Part shown: positions 19,059 to 29,480 of the stretch, piece by piece | How the letters are laid out: the number at the start of each line of letters is the position of its first letter | How positions within the stretch are numbered: position 1 is the first letter of the stretch | Assembly: GCA_965220465.1 (NCBI GenBank) | Contig: CBDCPZ010000015.1 | Location: forward strand, 62,001 to 126,000 | Direction: 5' to 3' | DNA from: JAHDHW01 sp965220465 | Lineage (GTDB): Bacteria > Bacteroidota > Bacteroidia > Chitinophagales > Saprospiraceae | Length of the DNA stretch: 64,000 bases | Notes under the pieces: generated by a model | Seen by the model: only the letters and a program-made list of their open reading frames with translations | Databases searched by the model: none | Told to the model about the DNA's origin: nothing | Translations under genes and position numbers: made by a program

Positions 19059-19967
19059 AGTTCCGAGATTATTGTTTTCTGCTAATATGTTTATGATATT
19101 TCCCAAATACCGAAGAAATCACAGTCCAATACGCCCTGCATTGTTTGATTAAAACAATGGGATACAGATCCGATGGCACAAATCAAATTGTGCTCTTCGC
19201 TTATTAATGGGTGCTGGTTTTAATTTGAATGAAAGCAATAAAGCCTTCTTCTTTTAGGAATAGGAGGATTTGAACAGAATAACAAAACACAGTCTAGGTT
19301 CAGTGCAAAACATGAACCTGATGGTTATGTAAGTTTTGGTAAGATTGTAAGAAAAAATTGTTCAATTAATAGCTGGAATAAATTCCGGTTATAAGTTTTT
19401 TTATAAGAGGCGATTCAAATCTACAAATAAAAAATTGAGAAAGTCAAAAAATGGCTAAAAATGTTGTGACCAATAATTTCGTAATATTAATCGCTAAGTT
19501 ATTGTAAACCAATTAATAGTAAATTTAAAAAACATTGCTATTTTACTGACGTTAAAAATTGATTATAAATATTTTAAAAACTTTATTAAAATATATTCTT
19601 TTTATTTAAATATTAAAATACTATTAATTTATTTTTATTTGCTATTTGATTTCGTGACGTTGTGCTTAAAAAATTTAAGCATAATTTTTATTTGAGCATA
19701 AAGAATTTCATCTTTTTTAGCTTTTTAGATTCGTAAAAAATTATTTTTATTTTCCTTAACAACACAATCACGTTGTATCTTCGATTACTTTAAATCCTCT
19801 GCCAAAAATTAATTAGTGCTTAGCGGCTATCTTTATCTCAATTAAAAAAGTATCCTTCTTTTTTAATTTCGTATTTTCATTGTCTAATAATTGCTTCCAA
19901 AGAAACCAGAAAATTTAATTTTCTTAAAGAAATAAGATATTATTTGCAGTTTTTTAATTTAAATAAT
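19059..19967. other. 909-base AT-rich divergent spacer
   Basis: Lies between two divergently transcribed surface-protein genes. No credible ORF. It is extremely AT-rich from about 19440 onward. Inverted repeats are visible: GCACAA/TTGTGC at 19176-19193 and GCTTAAA/TTTAAGC at 19664-19680. A possible plus-strand -7 element with one extra spacer base (TA-N3-TTTG, 19938-19946) lies just before the ATG at 19968. It presumably holds both promoters; the length beyond that is unexplained. Confidence 0.5.
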
Positions 19968-22900
19968 ATGAACCAGACACTTCCCAAATTCCTTTCAGTT
20001 ATTTTACAAATATTAATCGCCTTTGGACTCCATGCACAAAACCTTGTTCCCAACCCCAGTTTTGAAAATTATAGCTCTTGTCCAACTGGTTTAAGTCAAA
20101 CCTATGTACTGGATGACTGGAACGCTCCTACATCGGGGACCTCAGATTATTTTAATGCTTGTTATGCAGGTGCGCCACCCGGAGTCGATGTCCCTAATAA
20201 CATTTTTGGCCATCAAGCAGCATTGACTGGTGTAGGTTATGCTGGTGGGTATGCACATGGTACTGGTGGTTACCGTGAATATCTTCAAGCTGTATTAGAC
20301 GAACCATTAATTGAAGGGGAGTGCTATGAGTTGGAGATGTTTACAAGCCCAGGTGATATCTCCTGGCTCGGTTATGGAATAAATCATGTGGGCATTTATT
20401 TATCTGTTACTCCTCCTTCTGCAGAACCAAATGGTGCTATATACGCGACTCCTCAAGTATTTTACATAAATACTGTTATTGATACGGTAAATTGGACACA
20501 ATTGACAGGAACATATATCGCAACCGGAGGAGAACAATATATAACAATTGGCAATTTCTTTCAGCCCGGAAATTATGATATTGAATTATTTGGAGCCCCT
20601 GGTATAGATTATTCCTATTATTATTATGAGGATGTAAGAGTTGAACTTGCTCAAGGACAGGGAGAGTTAGAAATAGAAGCCTCAATATGTGAAGGTGAAT
20701 GTTATGAATATGAAGGAGAAGATTACTGTGCAGAAGGCACTTATGAAATTCCTTCTGAAGGAAGTTGTATTAGCTCTGTAATTTTAATTATAACAATGGA
20801 TGAATCTGCTGTTGCAGCAATTGAACTCCCTGAAATATTAGGCTGCAACATCGCATCAGTTACTTTGGACGCCTCAGGTTCTTCATCCGGTCCTGGTGTG
20901 ACTTATGAATGGACCGGTCCAAACAACTTTAATTCCACACTTCAAAACCCGGAAGTTTTCGATCCTGGTGTTTATACATTAATCGTTGACGGAGATGACC
21001 TCTGTCCAACTGAGGTCAGCATTGAGGTTTTTGAAGACATTGTTTATCCGGATTTATTGGCGGAAGTAAGTGGTGTACTTGATTGTAACAACCTGGTCGT
21101 GACTTTGACAGGATCTTCTAATACTCAAAATGTTACTTACCAATGGATCGGCCCTGGCCTTGACTCCAATTCTCCAACTGTAGATACTGATCAATCTGGA
21201 ATTTACACACTCATCGTTACGGGCCCCGGAGGATGCACTAGCAGCGAAGACGTGATGGTTGAAGAAGATTTGGAACTGCCAGATATCTATGCTGAAGCTC
21301 AAGGGGAACTGGATTGCGATTCGCCGTCCGTAATTTTGTTTGGTAGTTCTGAAACACCAAATGTAACTTATGTTTGGTCAGGTCCTGGAGTTAATAGTAA
21401 TGATCAAGTTGCCCTTGCCGAACAACCTGGTGATTATACATTTGTAGTCCTTGGTTCAAATGGTTGTGTTAGTTCTCTAATTGTTACGGTAGTGGAAGAA
21501 ATCACAATTTTGGATATCAATGCCACTGTCGACGGGATGCTTGATTGTGAAAATACAATGGTTACACTTACCGGAAGTTCTAATTCTCCCAATATAACTT
21601 ATCAATGGATTGGCCCCGGTATTTTTGAAAATGTTCCGATAGTTGAAGTTGACCAGCCGGGAGAATACATTTTTTCAATTGTTGATGATAATGGATGTAC
21701 CGCCGAAACTTCTGTTTTTGTTGAAGAAAACACCGAACTACCAGAGATAATTATTAATCCACCTGATACTATAAATTGCAACATTCTTTCTTTTGATCTC
21801 GACGCTTCTGGCTCAAGTGGAATTGGCAATTTGATTTTTGAATGGCAAAACGAAAATGGCGATAGTTTAGGAAACGATTCGGTTTTAAATGTAGATACAA
21901 GTGGAAATTATACCTTAACCTTAATGGATGAAGAAAACGGTTGTACAGAGCAGTTAAGTATCGAAGTTTTTGAAGATACGGAAGAGCCGGTTTCAACCAT
22001 TAGTTCAACCGGGGAATTAGATTGCCAAACTAGTTCAGTGACCCTTGATGGAAATAGTTCTTCAGGCAACCCTTTGAATTTCCAATGGCTGGATGAAAAC
22101 GATGAAATTATTTCAAATGATACTTCCATCGATGTTACAGCAGCTGGAATTTATATGCTTTTGGTTTCAAATACAACTAATGCTTGCACAAATGTTTCAA
22201 CCATTGAAATTGAAATCAATGCTGAATTGCCAACGGCAATTATTGAACCGGCTGACAGTTTAAATTGCAACAACACCGAAGCTACTTTGGATGGAACGGG
22301 TTCCAGTGAAGGAGTCAACATAATTTATGAATGGCAGAACCCTTTGGGTGACTCAATTGCCAATGTTTTGCAAACCTCGATTGATGAGCCGGGGATTTAT
22401 ACCCTGATTGTTTTTAATACTGAAAATGGTTGTTCGGCTTCAGCAAGTCTTGAAGTTTTTCAGGATATTGAAACGCCGATTGCAGTAGCCGGAGAAGATG
22501 AATTGATCACCTGTGACGAATCAACAGTGACTTTGGATGGCAGTGCTTCGAGCATTGGTTTGGGAAGCTTATCTTTCCAATGGACCAACTCCAATAATCA
22601 AATTATTAGCGATTTGGAAACCGTTGAGGTGAACGCTGCAGATGTTTACACATTGACCGTTATAGCTGAAAATGGCTGCTCCGCCAGCGATGAAATCGAA
22701 GTGACGCTGGACACCAATGTTCCGGTTGCTGATCCCGGTGCGGGCGGAACTTTAAACTGTGAACTTCAAACCATCACTCTGGGAGGAAACGGAACAAGCA
22801 GCGGAATCAATATTGAGTATCAATGGCTCGATGAAACCAACACCGAAATTGCAACTACTTCAACCACAGATATTTCAACACCGGGAAGCTACACTTTGAT

Positions 22901-25736
22901 CGTTACCGATATTTCAAATAACTGTTCAATTTCGGCTTCCATTGTAATTCCGCAGGATATTGAATTACCAATTGCAGATGCCGGGAACAATGAAACTTTA
23001 AATTGTTTGCTGACTGAAACCATTTTGGATGGTTCTCAAAGTAGCACTGGACCTGAGTTTGAATACCAATGGTTAAATTCAATGAGTGATGTCATTTCAA
23101 ACGAAGACTCGGTTATATGCGGCTTGCCGGATACCTATACTTTAATCGTAACCAATACGGAAAACAGTTGCACTGCCGAATCAACCGTCATAATCGATCA
23201 AAACATCGAAACACCAACTGCAGATGCCGGAAACAACAGCACACTAACTTGTGATATCAATGAAATTGCTTTGGATGGTAGTTCATCAACTGGAAATAAT
23301 CTTTCTTTTGAGTGGTTTAACTCTTCGCAGGTCTTGGTTGGAAACCAAGCGATTATCCAGGTTTCCGAGGCTGGGATTTATGATTTAATCGTTACCAACG
23401 ACGTGAGCGGCTGCACTGCTCAATCCAGCGTTGAAGTCATTCCTGATGATAATTTGCCAACGGCAATTGCTACTGCTGAAGACATTTTGACTTGTGAAAA
23501 TATTGAAGTAACCATCGATGGAAGCGCTTCGACAAGTATCAGTGGAAATATAGGATTCGAATGGCTGGATGATAGCGGAATGGTTATTTCAACACTTGAA
23601 AATGCTACTTCAAATTCACAGGGGATTTATACCCTCATTGTTACAGACACCGATAATGGCTGCTCTATTTCAACGACTGTGGAAATAGAACAAAACATCG
23701 AAGCTCCGATTGCCATTGCAGGAGAAGATGAAACCCTGATTTGTGGCCAAACAGATTTGATGCTTGACGCAGGTGCTTCAACTGGGCAAAACTTAAGTTT
23801 TGAATGGCAGGACAATGATGGAAACATCATTGCTAATTCAGCTCAGACAAGTGTTTCTACCGGTGGAATTTATATTGTAATTGTCACCAACACCGAAAAC
23901 GGCTGCATGGATACGGACGAAGTTGAAATCACTCCGGATACCAATTTACCAACGGCCGATGCTGGAAACAGTGAAACACTCACCTGTGATTTAACGCAAA
24001 TCCTGCTCGACGGAAGTGCTTCGAGTGAAGGGCAAAACATTGAGTACCAATGGCAAAACGCTAGCGGAGATATTATTGCAACTACTCAAACAACCGTTGT
24101 TAATCTACCCGGAACTTACATTTTATTCGTTTTAGACACAGATAATAATTGTCAATCTCAGGATCAGGTCATCATTAATGAAAATATCGATTCACCAACC
24201 GCGCTTATTGATTTTGTAGCCAACCAGGAAATTGATTGTAATAATTCAAGTATCGTTTTGGATGGAAGCGGGTCTTCTCCTTTTGGAACACTGGACTTTG
24301 AATGGACGACTGTTGATGGAACCATTATTTCAGGAGAAAGCACCCCAAACCCTGAGATGGGACAAGCTGGCACATACATTTTAACCATTATCAATACCGA
24401 AAACGGTTGTACCGATACTGAAACCGTTGAGTTGATTGAAAACCTGGAAGTTCCAACAGCCTTCATCAATCCACCACAAACACTAACCTGTGTGGTGGAA
24501 CAAATTCAAATCGATGCAACAGGTTCTTCTTCCAACGGCAATTTCAGCTATAGCTGGACGTCTAATCCAATCGGAGGAATCATTGCAGACGAGACCACTT
24601 TACAACCAACTGCAAATCAACCGGGGAACTATACTTTGACAGTCCTCAACAATGACAATGGCTGCCAAAGCTCCGCTCAGATTAGCGTTTTAGAAGACAT
24701 CACTTCGCCAACAGCGATAGCAAATTCTGACGAGGAATTTGATTGTATCACCGAAAGCATCACTCTCGATGGCGAAGGCTCTTCCCTTGGCAATCCTTTC
24801 ACTTATCAATGGTCCGGAGCTGGATTGATTGAAAATGAAAATACGTTGAATCCAACGATTTATCAATCCGGGAACTACACTTTGCAAGTCACCAATAATG
24901 AAAATGGTTGTACCCAAACGGCAGCTATTTTGGTAGAAGAAGATGATAATATTCCAACAGCCGCGGAAATTGCCATCAATGATCCGCTTTGTTTTGGTCA
25001 GAGTGGAAGCATTTCAATTCTATCAGTAACAGGCGGCCACGAGCCTTATTTGTATTCCATTGACGGAGGGCAGAATTTTAGTCCGTCTAGTACTTTTTCA
25101 ACCTTGGCTCCAGGCGACTACACGCTGCTGATTCAGGATGCGATTGGTTGTGAATATGAGGAAAGTGTTTTCATCAAAACACCGGCAATTGTTGACGTTT
25201 CACTGCAGCCGGAAGTAGTTTTAGAGTTGGGGCAGGATTACCAACTCACAGCGAATTCCACTATTCCGCTTTCACAAATAGATACAATTATCTGGTCACC
25301 GATTGACAATTTGAGTTGTACCAATTGTCTCGATCCGAGAATAGAAAGTGTTTTAAACGAAATCGAATATTCCGTCACCATCATCGACGAAAATGGATGT
25401 GAAGCAAGTGACCGAATTATGCTGAGAGTTGAGAAAACGAGAGAAGTTTTTATTCCAAACGTCTTTTCACCGAATGATGACGGCACCAACGATAAATTCA
25501 TGATTTTTGCAAACAACGAAAAAGTAAAAGAGATAAAAACTTTCCAGGTTTTTGACCGCTGGGGCGAAATTGTTTATCAAGCCTATAATTTCCAGCTAGA
25601 CGATCTTGATAAAGGTTGGGACGGTATTTTAAATGGAGACAAAATGAATCCTGCTGTTTTTGTCTATTTCGCTGAAATTGAATTTATCGACGGAGTCATC
25701 ATTTTGTATAAAGGTGATGTGACTTTGACAAAATGA
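19968..25736 (+). CDS. Giant secreted Ig/PKD-like repeat protein with T9SS type B sorting domain
   Basis: 1922 residues from ATG 19968, which gives a good signal peptide (MNQTLPKFLSVILQILIAFG, cut near HAQ); the ATG at 19944 adds eight residues before it. The N-terminal domain (NLVPNPSFENYSSCP, about residues 25-225) resembles the carbohydrate-binding-like module found at the front of many Bacteroidota surface proteins. Then come 17 repeats of about 80 residues, each with a Cys in the first strand (xLxCxxxxVTLDGSxSS), a central (E/Q)W and a second Cys in the last strand (YTLIVTNTENGC), a pair that could form a disulfide. One SprB-like repeat follows (GGHEPYLYSIDGG), then a WSP...SCTNCLDP module and the type B sorting domain (VFIPNVFSPNDDGTNDKF, FDRWGEIVYQ, KGWDGILNGDKMNP). 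Surface adhesin or matrix role inferred. Confidence 0.92.
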   Translation: MNQTLPKFLSVILQILIAFGLHAQNLVPNPSFENYSSCPTGLSQTYVLDDWNAPTSGTSDYFNACYAGAPPGVDVPNNIFGHQAALTGVGYAGGYAHGTGGYREYLQAVLDEPLIEGECYELEMFTSPGDISWLGYGINHVGIYLSVTPPSAEPNGAIYATPQVFYINTVIDTVNWTQLTGTYIATGGEQYITIGNFFQPGNYDIELFGAPGIDYSYYYYEDVRVELAQGQGELEIEASICEGECYEYEGEDYCAEGTYEIPSEGSCISSVILIITMDESAVAAIELPEILGCNIASVTLDASGSSSGPGVTYEWTGPNNFNSTLQNPEVFDPGVYTLIVDGDDLCPTEVSIEVFEDIVYPDLLAEVSGVLDCNNLVVTLTGSSNTQNVTYQWIGPGLDSNSPTVDTDQSGIYTLIVTGPGGCTSSEDVMVEEDLELPDIYAEAQGELDCDSPSVILFGSSETPNVTYVWSGPGVNSNDQVALAEQPGDYTFVVLGSNGCVSSLIVTVVEEITILDINATVDGMLDCENTMVTLTGSSNSPNITYQWIGPGIFENVPIVEVDQPGEYIFSIVDDNGCTAETSVFVEENTELPEIIINPPDTINCNILSFDLDASGSSGIGNLIFEWQNENGDSLGNDSVLNVDTSGNYTLTLMDEENGCTEQLSIEVFEDTEEPVSTISSTGELDCQTSSVTLDGNSSSGNPLNFQWLDENDEIISNDTSIDVTAAGIYMLLVSNTTNACTNVSTIEIEINAELPTAIIEPADSLNCNNTEATLDGTGSSEGVNIIYEWQNPLGDSIANVLQTSIDEPGIYTLIVFNTENGCSASASLEVFQDIETPIAVAGEDELITCDESTVTLDGSASSIGLGSLSFQWTNSNNQIISDLETVEVNAADVYTLTVIAENGCSASDEIEVTLDTNVPVADPGAGGTLNCELQTITLGGNGTSSGINIEYQWLDETNTEIATTSTTDISTPGSYTLIVTDISNNCSISASIVIPQDIELPIADAGNNETLNCLLTETILDGSQSSTGPEFEYQWLNSMSDVISNEDSVICGLPDTYTLIVTNTENSCTAESTVIIDQNIETPTADAGNNSTLTCDINEIALDGSSSTGNNLSFEWFNSSQVLVGNQAIIQVSEAGIYDLIVTNDVSGCTAQSSVEVIPDDNLPTAIATAEDILTCENIEVTIDGSASTSISGNIGFEWLDDSGMVISTLENATSNSQGIYTLIVTDTDNGCSISTTVEIEQNIEAPIAIAGEDETLICGQTDLMLDAGASTGQNLSFEWQDNDGNIIANSAQTSVSTGGIYIVIVTNTENGCMDTDEVEITPDTNLPTADAGNSETLTCDLTQILLDGSASSEGQNIEYQWQNASGDIIATTQTTVVNLPGTYILFVLDTDNNCQSQDQVIINENIDSPTALIDFVANQEIDCNNSSIVLDGSGSSPFGTLDFEWTTVDGTIISGESTPNPEMGQAGTYILTIINTENGCTDTETVELIENLEVPTAFINPPQTLTCVVEQIQIDATGSSSNGNFSYSWTSNPIGGIIADETTLQPTANQPGNYTLTVLNNDNGCQSSAQISVLEDITSPTAIANSDEEFDCITESITLDGEGSSLGNPFTYQWSGAGLIENENTLNPTIYQSGNYTLQVTNNENGCTQTAAILVEEDDNIPTAAEIAINDPLCFGQSGSISILSVTGGHEPYLYSIDGGQNFSPSSTFSTLAPGDYTLLIQDAIGCEYEESVFIKTPAIVDVSLQPEVVLELGQDYQLTANSTIPLSQIDTIIWSPIDNLSCTNCLDPRIESVLNEIEYSVTIIDENGCEASDRIMLRVEKTREVFIPNVFSPNDDGTNDKFMIFANNEKVKEIKTFQVFDRWGEIVYQAYNFQLDDLDKGWDGILNGDKMNPAVFVYFAEIEFIDGVIILYKGDVTLTK

Positions 25737-25752
25737 TTTTTATAAAAAACAA

Positions 25753-25785
25753 AATCCTCTTGAGAGATGAGTTCTCAAGAGGATT
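25753..25785 (+). terminator. Hairpin terminator after the 1922-residue repeat protein
   Basis: AATCCTCTTGAGA (25753-25765) pairs perfectly with TCTCAAGAGGATT (25773-25785) around a 7-base loop, 16 bases after the stop. The following sequence is AT-rich but not a pure T-run. Probably isolates the next gene, whose ATG is at 25902. Confidence 0.75.
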
Positions 25786-25901
25786 AATTATATATTCATT
25801 TCTCAAAACCCTCAAAAATAGCTTACCAAAAGGGAAAATGCTATTTCCTTTTGTCATAAACATTTCCGATATTTCAAGGCTGTAAAAATTCGCCCAAAGT
25901 A

Positions 25902-28900
25902 ATGATTCATTTTTTGAAAATAATATTTCTGTTTTTTTTGCTGTCTCCGATGGTTTCCATCGCTCAGCAGGAAGAAATAGATATCAAAGTCTATAGCTTT
26001 GACGATGGCCTCACCCACCGCAATGTCTTTAAAGTACAGCAGGATCCTTGGGGATTTGTATGGATTGCTACGATTAATGGATTGAACAAATTTGATGGAC
26101 ACGAATTCATACAATATACTAGTCATAATAATGAGTCGCATATTCCTTTCGACTTTATATCTGATATGGTTATTGCTCCGGATAGCTTGATTTGGTTGGC
26201 AAGCCAAAATGCGATTACTCTTTTAAACCCACAAAACAATGATCTTAGCAGTATAAAAATTGATGCTACAAGTGCCGTTTCAAATCAGGCACATAATTAT
26301 GATGGGTTTTGTTTTGATCAGCAAAATCAAATCTGGTTAATCTCTCATTTAAGTGAAACGGGGAAATCTTATTTACAAAAATCAACAAAAAAGGAGTTTT
26401 TAAGCGATGTTTTCGAATGCGAAGGCAATTATATCAAGCGTGCAATAATTCGGCAAAATGATTTTTACTTTCTTAGTTATAAAGAAAATAGTCTTTTAAA
26501 AATAAATGAAAACGGAAAAAAACTTAAAGAATACAACTTCCCCGAATTAGACTTGAATGTTAATAACTCAGCCTGGGTCAATCAATTACAAATTACGGAA
26601 GACAGTACTCTTTGGGCACTTTTTAATAACGGACAGGTTTTTTATTTGCGACAAGGAACCGAAGAATTTCAATTACACCCGATTTCCATTCCAATAAATA
26701 ATAGTGTAGTCTCCTCCTTGCTCGTAGAAGAAAATGGAGACATATGGGTAGGAGGTTTGGGAAATTTGTGGCATTTTAAAGCTTCTACCGGACAGACCAT
26801 AAACTTTGATACCCGCATCAAAGCAATTATTAAAAACACCTGCAATTACAGACATATTTTTAAGGATAATTCCGGTGTCATTTGGATCTCTACAGATTAT
26901 GGTGCTGTAAAACTGATGAAAAATGATCTGCTTTTTACAACTTATTTGAGTGATGGCAGTGAATTTTGTTCTGATATTGTCTGCAGTATGAGAGGTATTA
27001 CTGAAGACAATCTAGGCAATATTTATTTTAGTTATTACAATTCGATTCATATTCTTGATCAGCAAACCAATTCGATCAGACCGCTTTTTCAAGGTAATGA
27101 TTTTAGCAATTTACCTTTTGGATTGACCCATTATAATAATGCCCTTTATACTGGAAATGGTAAACGAATCGACCTCAACACTTTTCGGGTAGACACCCTT
27201 TTTAATAGACCTTTGGTTGATTTGGGGCATGCTATGGTTGATAAAGATGGCTTGATTTGGATTGGTTTTAGAAAATGGCTTTATCAATACGAACCAGAAA
27301 GCAAAACGATTACTGAATATAAATTTCAAACAGATTTAATTGACACTTCAAAGTTGGATATTCATTATCTGTATCAAAGCCCGATTGACGATGCTATTTG
27401 GATGTGTACTTTAAAGAGTGGTTTGTATAAAATTGACAAAAATATCGGAATTGTTGCGCACTTTGGTGCTCATGAGCAAAGCAAACCAGTCTTTCGTCAT
27501 GACAAAATAAATGGAATTTATCAAAGCGCGGATAGCACACTTTGGATTGGTACAGGCAACGGCCTTCATAAATGGAATCCAAATTCCGGCAAGCTAAAAA
27601 TCTACGACAAAAACGATGGCTTGCCAAACAATTTTATAAATGGCTTGCTTTCGGAAGGGGACAGTTGCATCTGGGTGAGCACAGACAATGGGCTTTCCCG
27701 ATTTGATGTGATCAGTGAAAAATCAACCAACTTTTACAAGCAAGATGGTATCGCTGCCAATGAATTCAACAGAGTCTCATTTTATCGCGCAAAAAACGGC
27801 AGAATGTATTTTGGCGGCATGAATGGGATCGTTGCTTTTTATCCTTCTGACAAATTTTCTTATGAAAGAAAATACAAAGACAATAAAATTTTATTCACGG
27901 AATTTTCAAAATTAGATGGCAATTTTGATAGTATCATCACAAAAAAAGTAGGTTTATCAGCATCAAATACCATTGAACTTTCACACAATGACAAGTTTTT
28001 TTCCTTCCAGTTTGCTTTGGCAAATTATCAAAATCCGTCTTCGAATACTTTTAGCTACTTACTCGAAGGTTATGATAAAAAATGGTCGAAACCTTCTCCG
28101 GTCAATTCTGCCAAATATAATGGAATCCCACCAGGGGAATACACTTTTAAGGTTCGGGCATCTACTGGAAACGGGCTGTGGAACAATGAAGAAATGTCGA
28201 TCAAAGTCATTGTAAATGAAGCATTTTATAAAACCTGGTGGTTTATTGGACTTTGCTTTTTATTTATTTTGGCTTCGGTCTTTGGAATTCTTGAATACCA
28301 GCTATATCGAAGCAAGCAACAAAAAAGAGAACTTCAACGTGAAGTGAAGGCGCGTACTTCTGAATTGGAACGAGCAATGAAAAAATCTGATGAGCTACTA
28401 CTAAATATCCTTCCGGAAGAAACTGCGGAAGAATTGAAAAAATATGGAAAAGCAAAAGCCAAAAGGCATGATCCGGTCACCGTACTTTTTACTGATTTTA
28501 AAGGTTTTACACAAATAGCTGAACAACTCGAACCGGAAGAATTAGTTGCCGAAATTGATTACTGTTTTAGGAATTTTGATGCTATCATTGAAAAATATAA
28601 TATTGAAAAAATAAAAACGATCGGGGATGCTTATATGTGCGTTGGAGGAATTCCAAACAGTGATAGCAAAGTTCCTCAAAAAGTTGTTTTAGCAGCTCTG
28701 GAAATTCGTGATTTCATGACAAACCTTGCCGAAAAACGCTCCCGAAATGGTAAAAACTGTTTTGGTATTCGAATTGGTGTTCACACCGGACAAGTGGTCG
28801 CTGGAATTGTAGGCACCAAAAAATTCCAATACGATGTCTGGGGAGATACTGTAAATGTAGCTGCACGTATGGAAGATAATAGCGAATCAGGGAAAGTTAA

Positions 28901-29024
28901 TATTTCCGGTACCACCTATGGATTGGTAAAAGATTATTTTAAATGCGATCACCGGGGAAAGGTCACGGCAAAAAATAAAGGAGAAATAGACATGTATTTT
29001 GTTGAAAGACCTTATTCAACCTAA
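25902..29024 (+). CDS. Membrane sensor: two-component-type beta-propeller with class III adenylate cyclase output
   Basis: 1040 residues. Signal peptide (FLKIIFLFFLLSPMVSIAQ), then a two-component regulator propeller to about residue 690 with Reg_prop-type repeats (GFVWIATINGLNKFDG, DSTLWIGTGNGLHKW, DSCIWVSTDNGLSRF), a Y_Y_Y domain (about 700-765, YLLEGYDKKWSKPS), one membrane helix (about 779-800), a short coiled coil (about 805-845) and a class III cyclase domain (about 850-1035). Metal-binding Asp865 (FTDFKGF) and Asp909 (IGDAYM), adenine-selecting Lys905 and Asp978, and Asn985/Arg989 (VNVAARM) are all present, so it should make cAMP rather than cGMP. The front half is what hybrid two-component sensors use to sense extracellular ligands; here the kinase is replaced by a cyclase. 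It sits between two giant T9SS type B proteins. Confidence 0.93.
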   Translation: MIHFLKIIFLFFLLSPMVSIAQQEEIDIKVYSFDDGLTHRNVFKVQQDPWGFVWIATINGLNKFDGHEFIQYTSHNNESHIPFDFISDMVIAPDSLIWLASQNAITLLNPQNNDLSSIKIDATSAVSNQAHNYDGFCFDQQNQIWLISHLSETGKSYLQKSTKKEFLSDVFECEGNYIKRAIIRQNDFYFLSYKENSLLKINENGKKLKEYNFPELDLNVNNSAWVNQLQITEDSTLWALFNNGQVFYLRQGTEEFQLHPISIPINNSVVSSLLVEENGDIWVGGLGNLWHFKASTGQTINFDTRIKAIIKNTCNYRHIFKDNSGVIWISTDYGAVKLMKNDLLFTTYLSDGSEFCSDIVCSMRGITEDNLGNIYFSYYNSIHILDQQTNSIRPLFQGNDFSNLPFGLTHYNNALYTGNGKRIDLNTFRVDTLFNRPLVDLGHAMVDKDGLIWIGFRKWLYQYEPESKTITEYKFQTDLIDTSKLDIHYLYQSPIDDAIWMCTLKSGLYKIDKNIGIVAHFGAHEQSKPVFRHDKINGIYQSADSTLWIGTGNGLHKWNPNSGKLKIYDKNDGLPNNFINGLLSEGDSCIWVSTDNGLSRFDVISEKSTNFYKQDGIAANEFNRVSFYRAKNGRMYFGGMNGIVAFYPSDKFSYERKYKDNKILFTEFSKLDGNFDSIITKKVGLSASNTIELSHNDKFFSFQFALANYQNPSSNTFSYLLEGYDKKWSKPSPVNSAKYNGIPPGEYTFKVRASTGNGLWNNEEMSIKVIVNEAFYKTWWFIGLCFLFILASVFGILEYQLYRSKQQKRELQREVKARTSELERAMKKSDELLLNILPEETAEELKKYGKAKAKRHDPVTVLFTDFKGFTQIAEQLEPEELVAEIDYCFRNFDAIIEKYNIEKIKTIGDAYMCVGGIPNSDSKVPQKVVLAALEIRDFMTNLAEKRSRNGKNCFGIRIGVHTGQVVAGIVGTKKFQYDVWGDTVNVAARMEDNSESGKVNISGTTYGLVKDYFKCDHRGKVTAKNKGEIDMYFVERPYST

Positions 29025-29480
29025 CGCTCTATTAATGTTACAAAAATATACTTATTGAGTTCGATCAAAAATTGAGCAAACCTTCAATCTCGCCTTTGAC
29101 TTTTTTTATTCAGTCACACAATTAACAAAAAATCTAAAACCCCTTGTCTTTGCCAATACCTTGCCAGCCTTTAAAGAAAAAACAGTTTATTTTTGTTAAT
29201 TTTTATTGTAAAAATGAATATTTATTTGTCATATTTATTAATATCATTTTCACAAATAACTGATTGTTAGCAAAAAAAACCTTCTTTTGGATGTCACGTT
29301 AATTATAAAAAAAGGATTGAAGAAAAGAAATAAAACTTGCGCCGCTTTAGTTTAGCAAGTATATTTGAAACATCTTATCCAAAACTTGACAACCCTCCTT
29401 TACATTTTTCAAAACTTTCCCTCCGACGACAATTGGTTTATTAACAGACTTCTCCCCTAGGAAACGAATCTTCAAGACCC
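29025..29480. other. 456-base AT-rich spacer containing the promoter of the next gene
   Basis: No ORF of note. The only clear signal is a Bacteroidota-type promoter at 29337-29367, annotated separately. The segment around 29250 (ACAAATAACTGATT) recurs in similar form near 33112 (ACAAATAGCTGATT), the only cross-spacer similarity I noticed. Confidence 0.5.
29337..29367 (+). promoter_or_regulatory. Bacteroidota-type promoter of the 1016-residue T9SS protein
   Basis: TTG at 29337-29339, a 20-base spacer and TATATTTG at 29360-29367 match the -33/-7 consensus (TTTG, TAnnTTTG). Predicted transcription start near 29373, leaving a leader of about 108 bases before the ATG at 29481. The long leader could hold post-transcriptional control. 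Confidence 0.6.
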
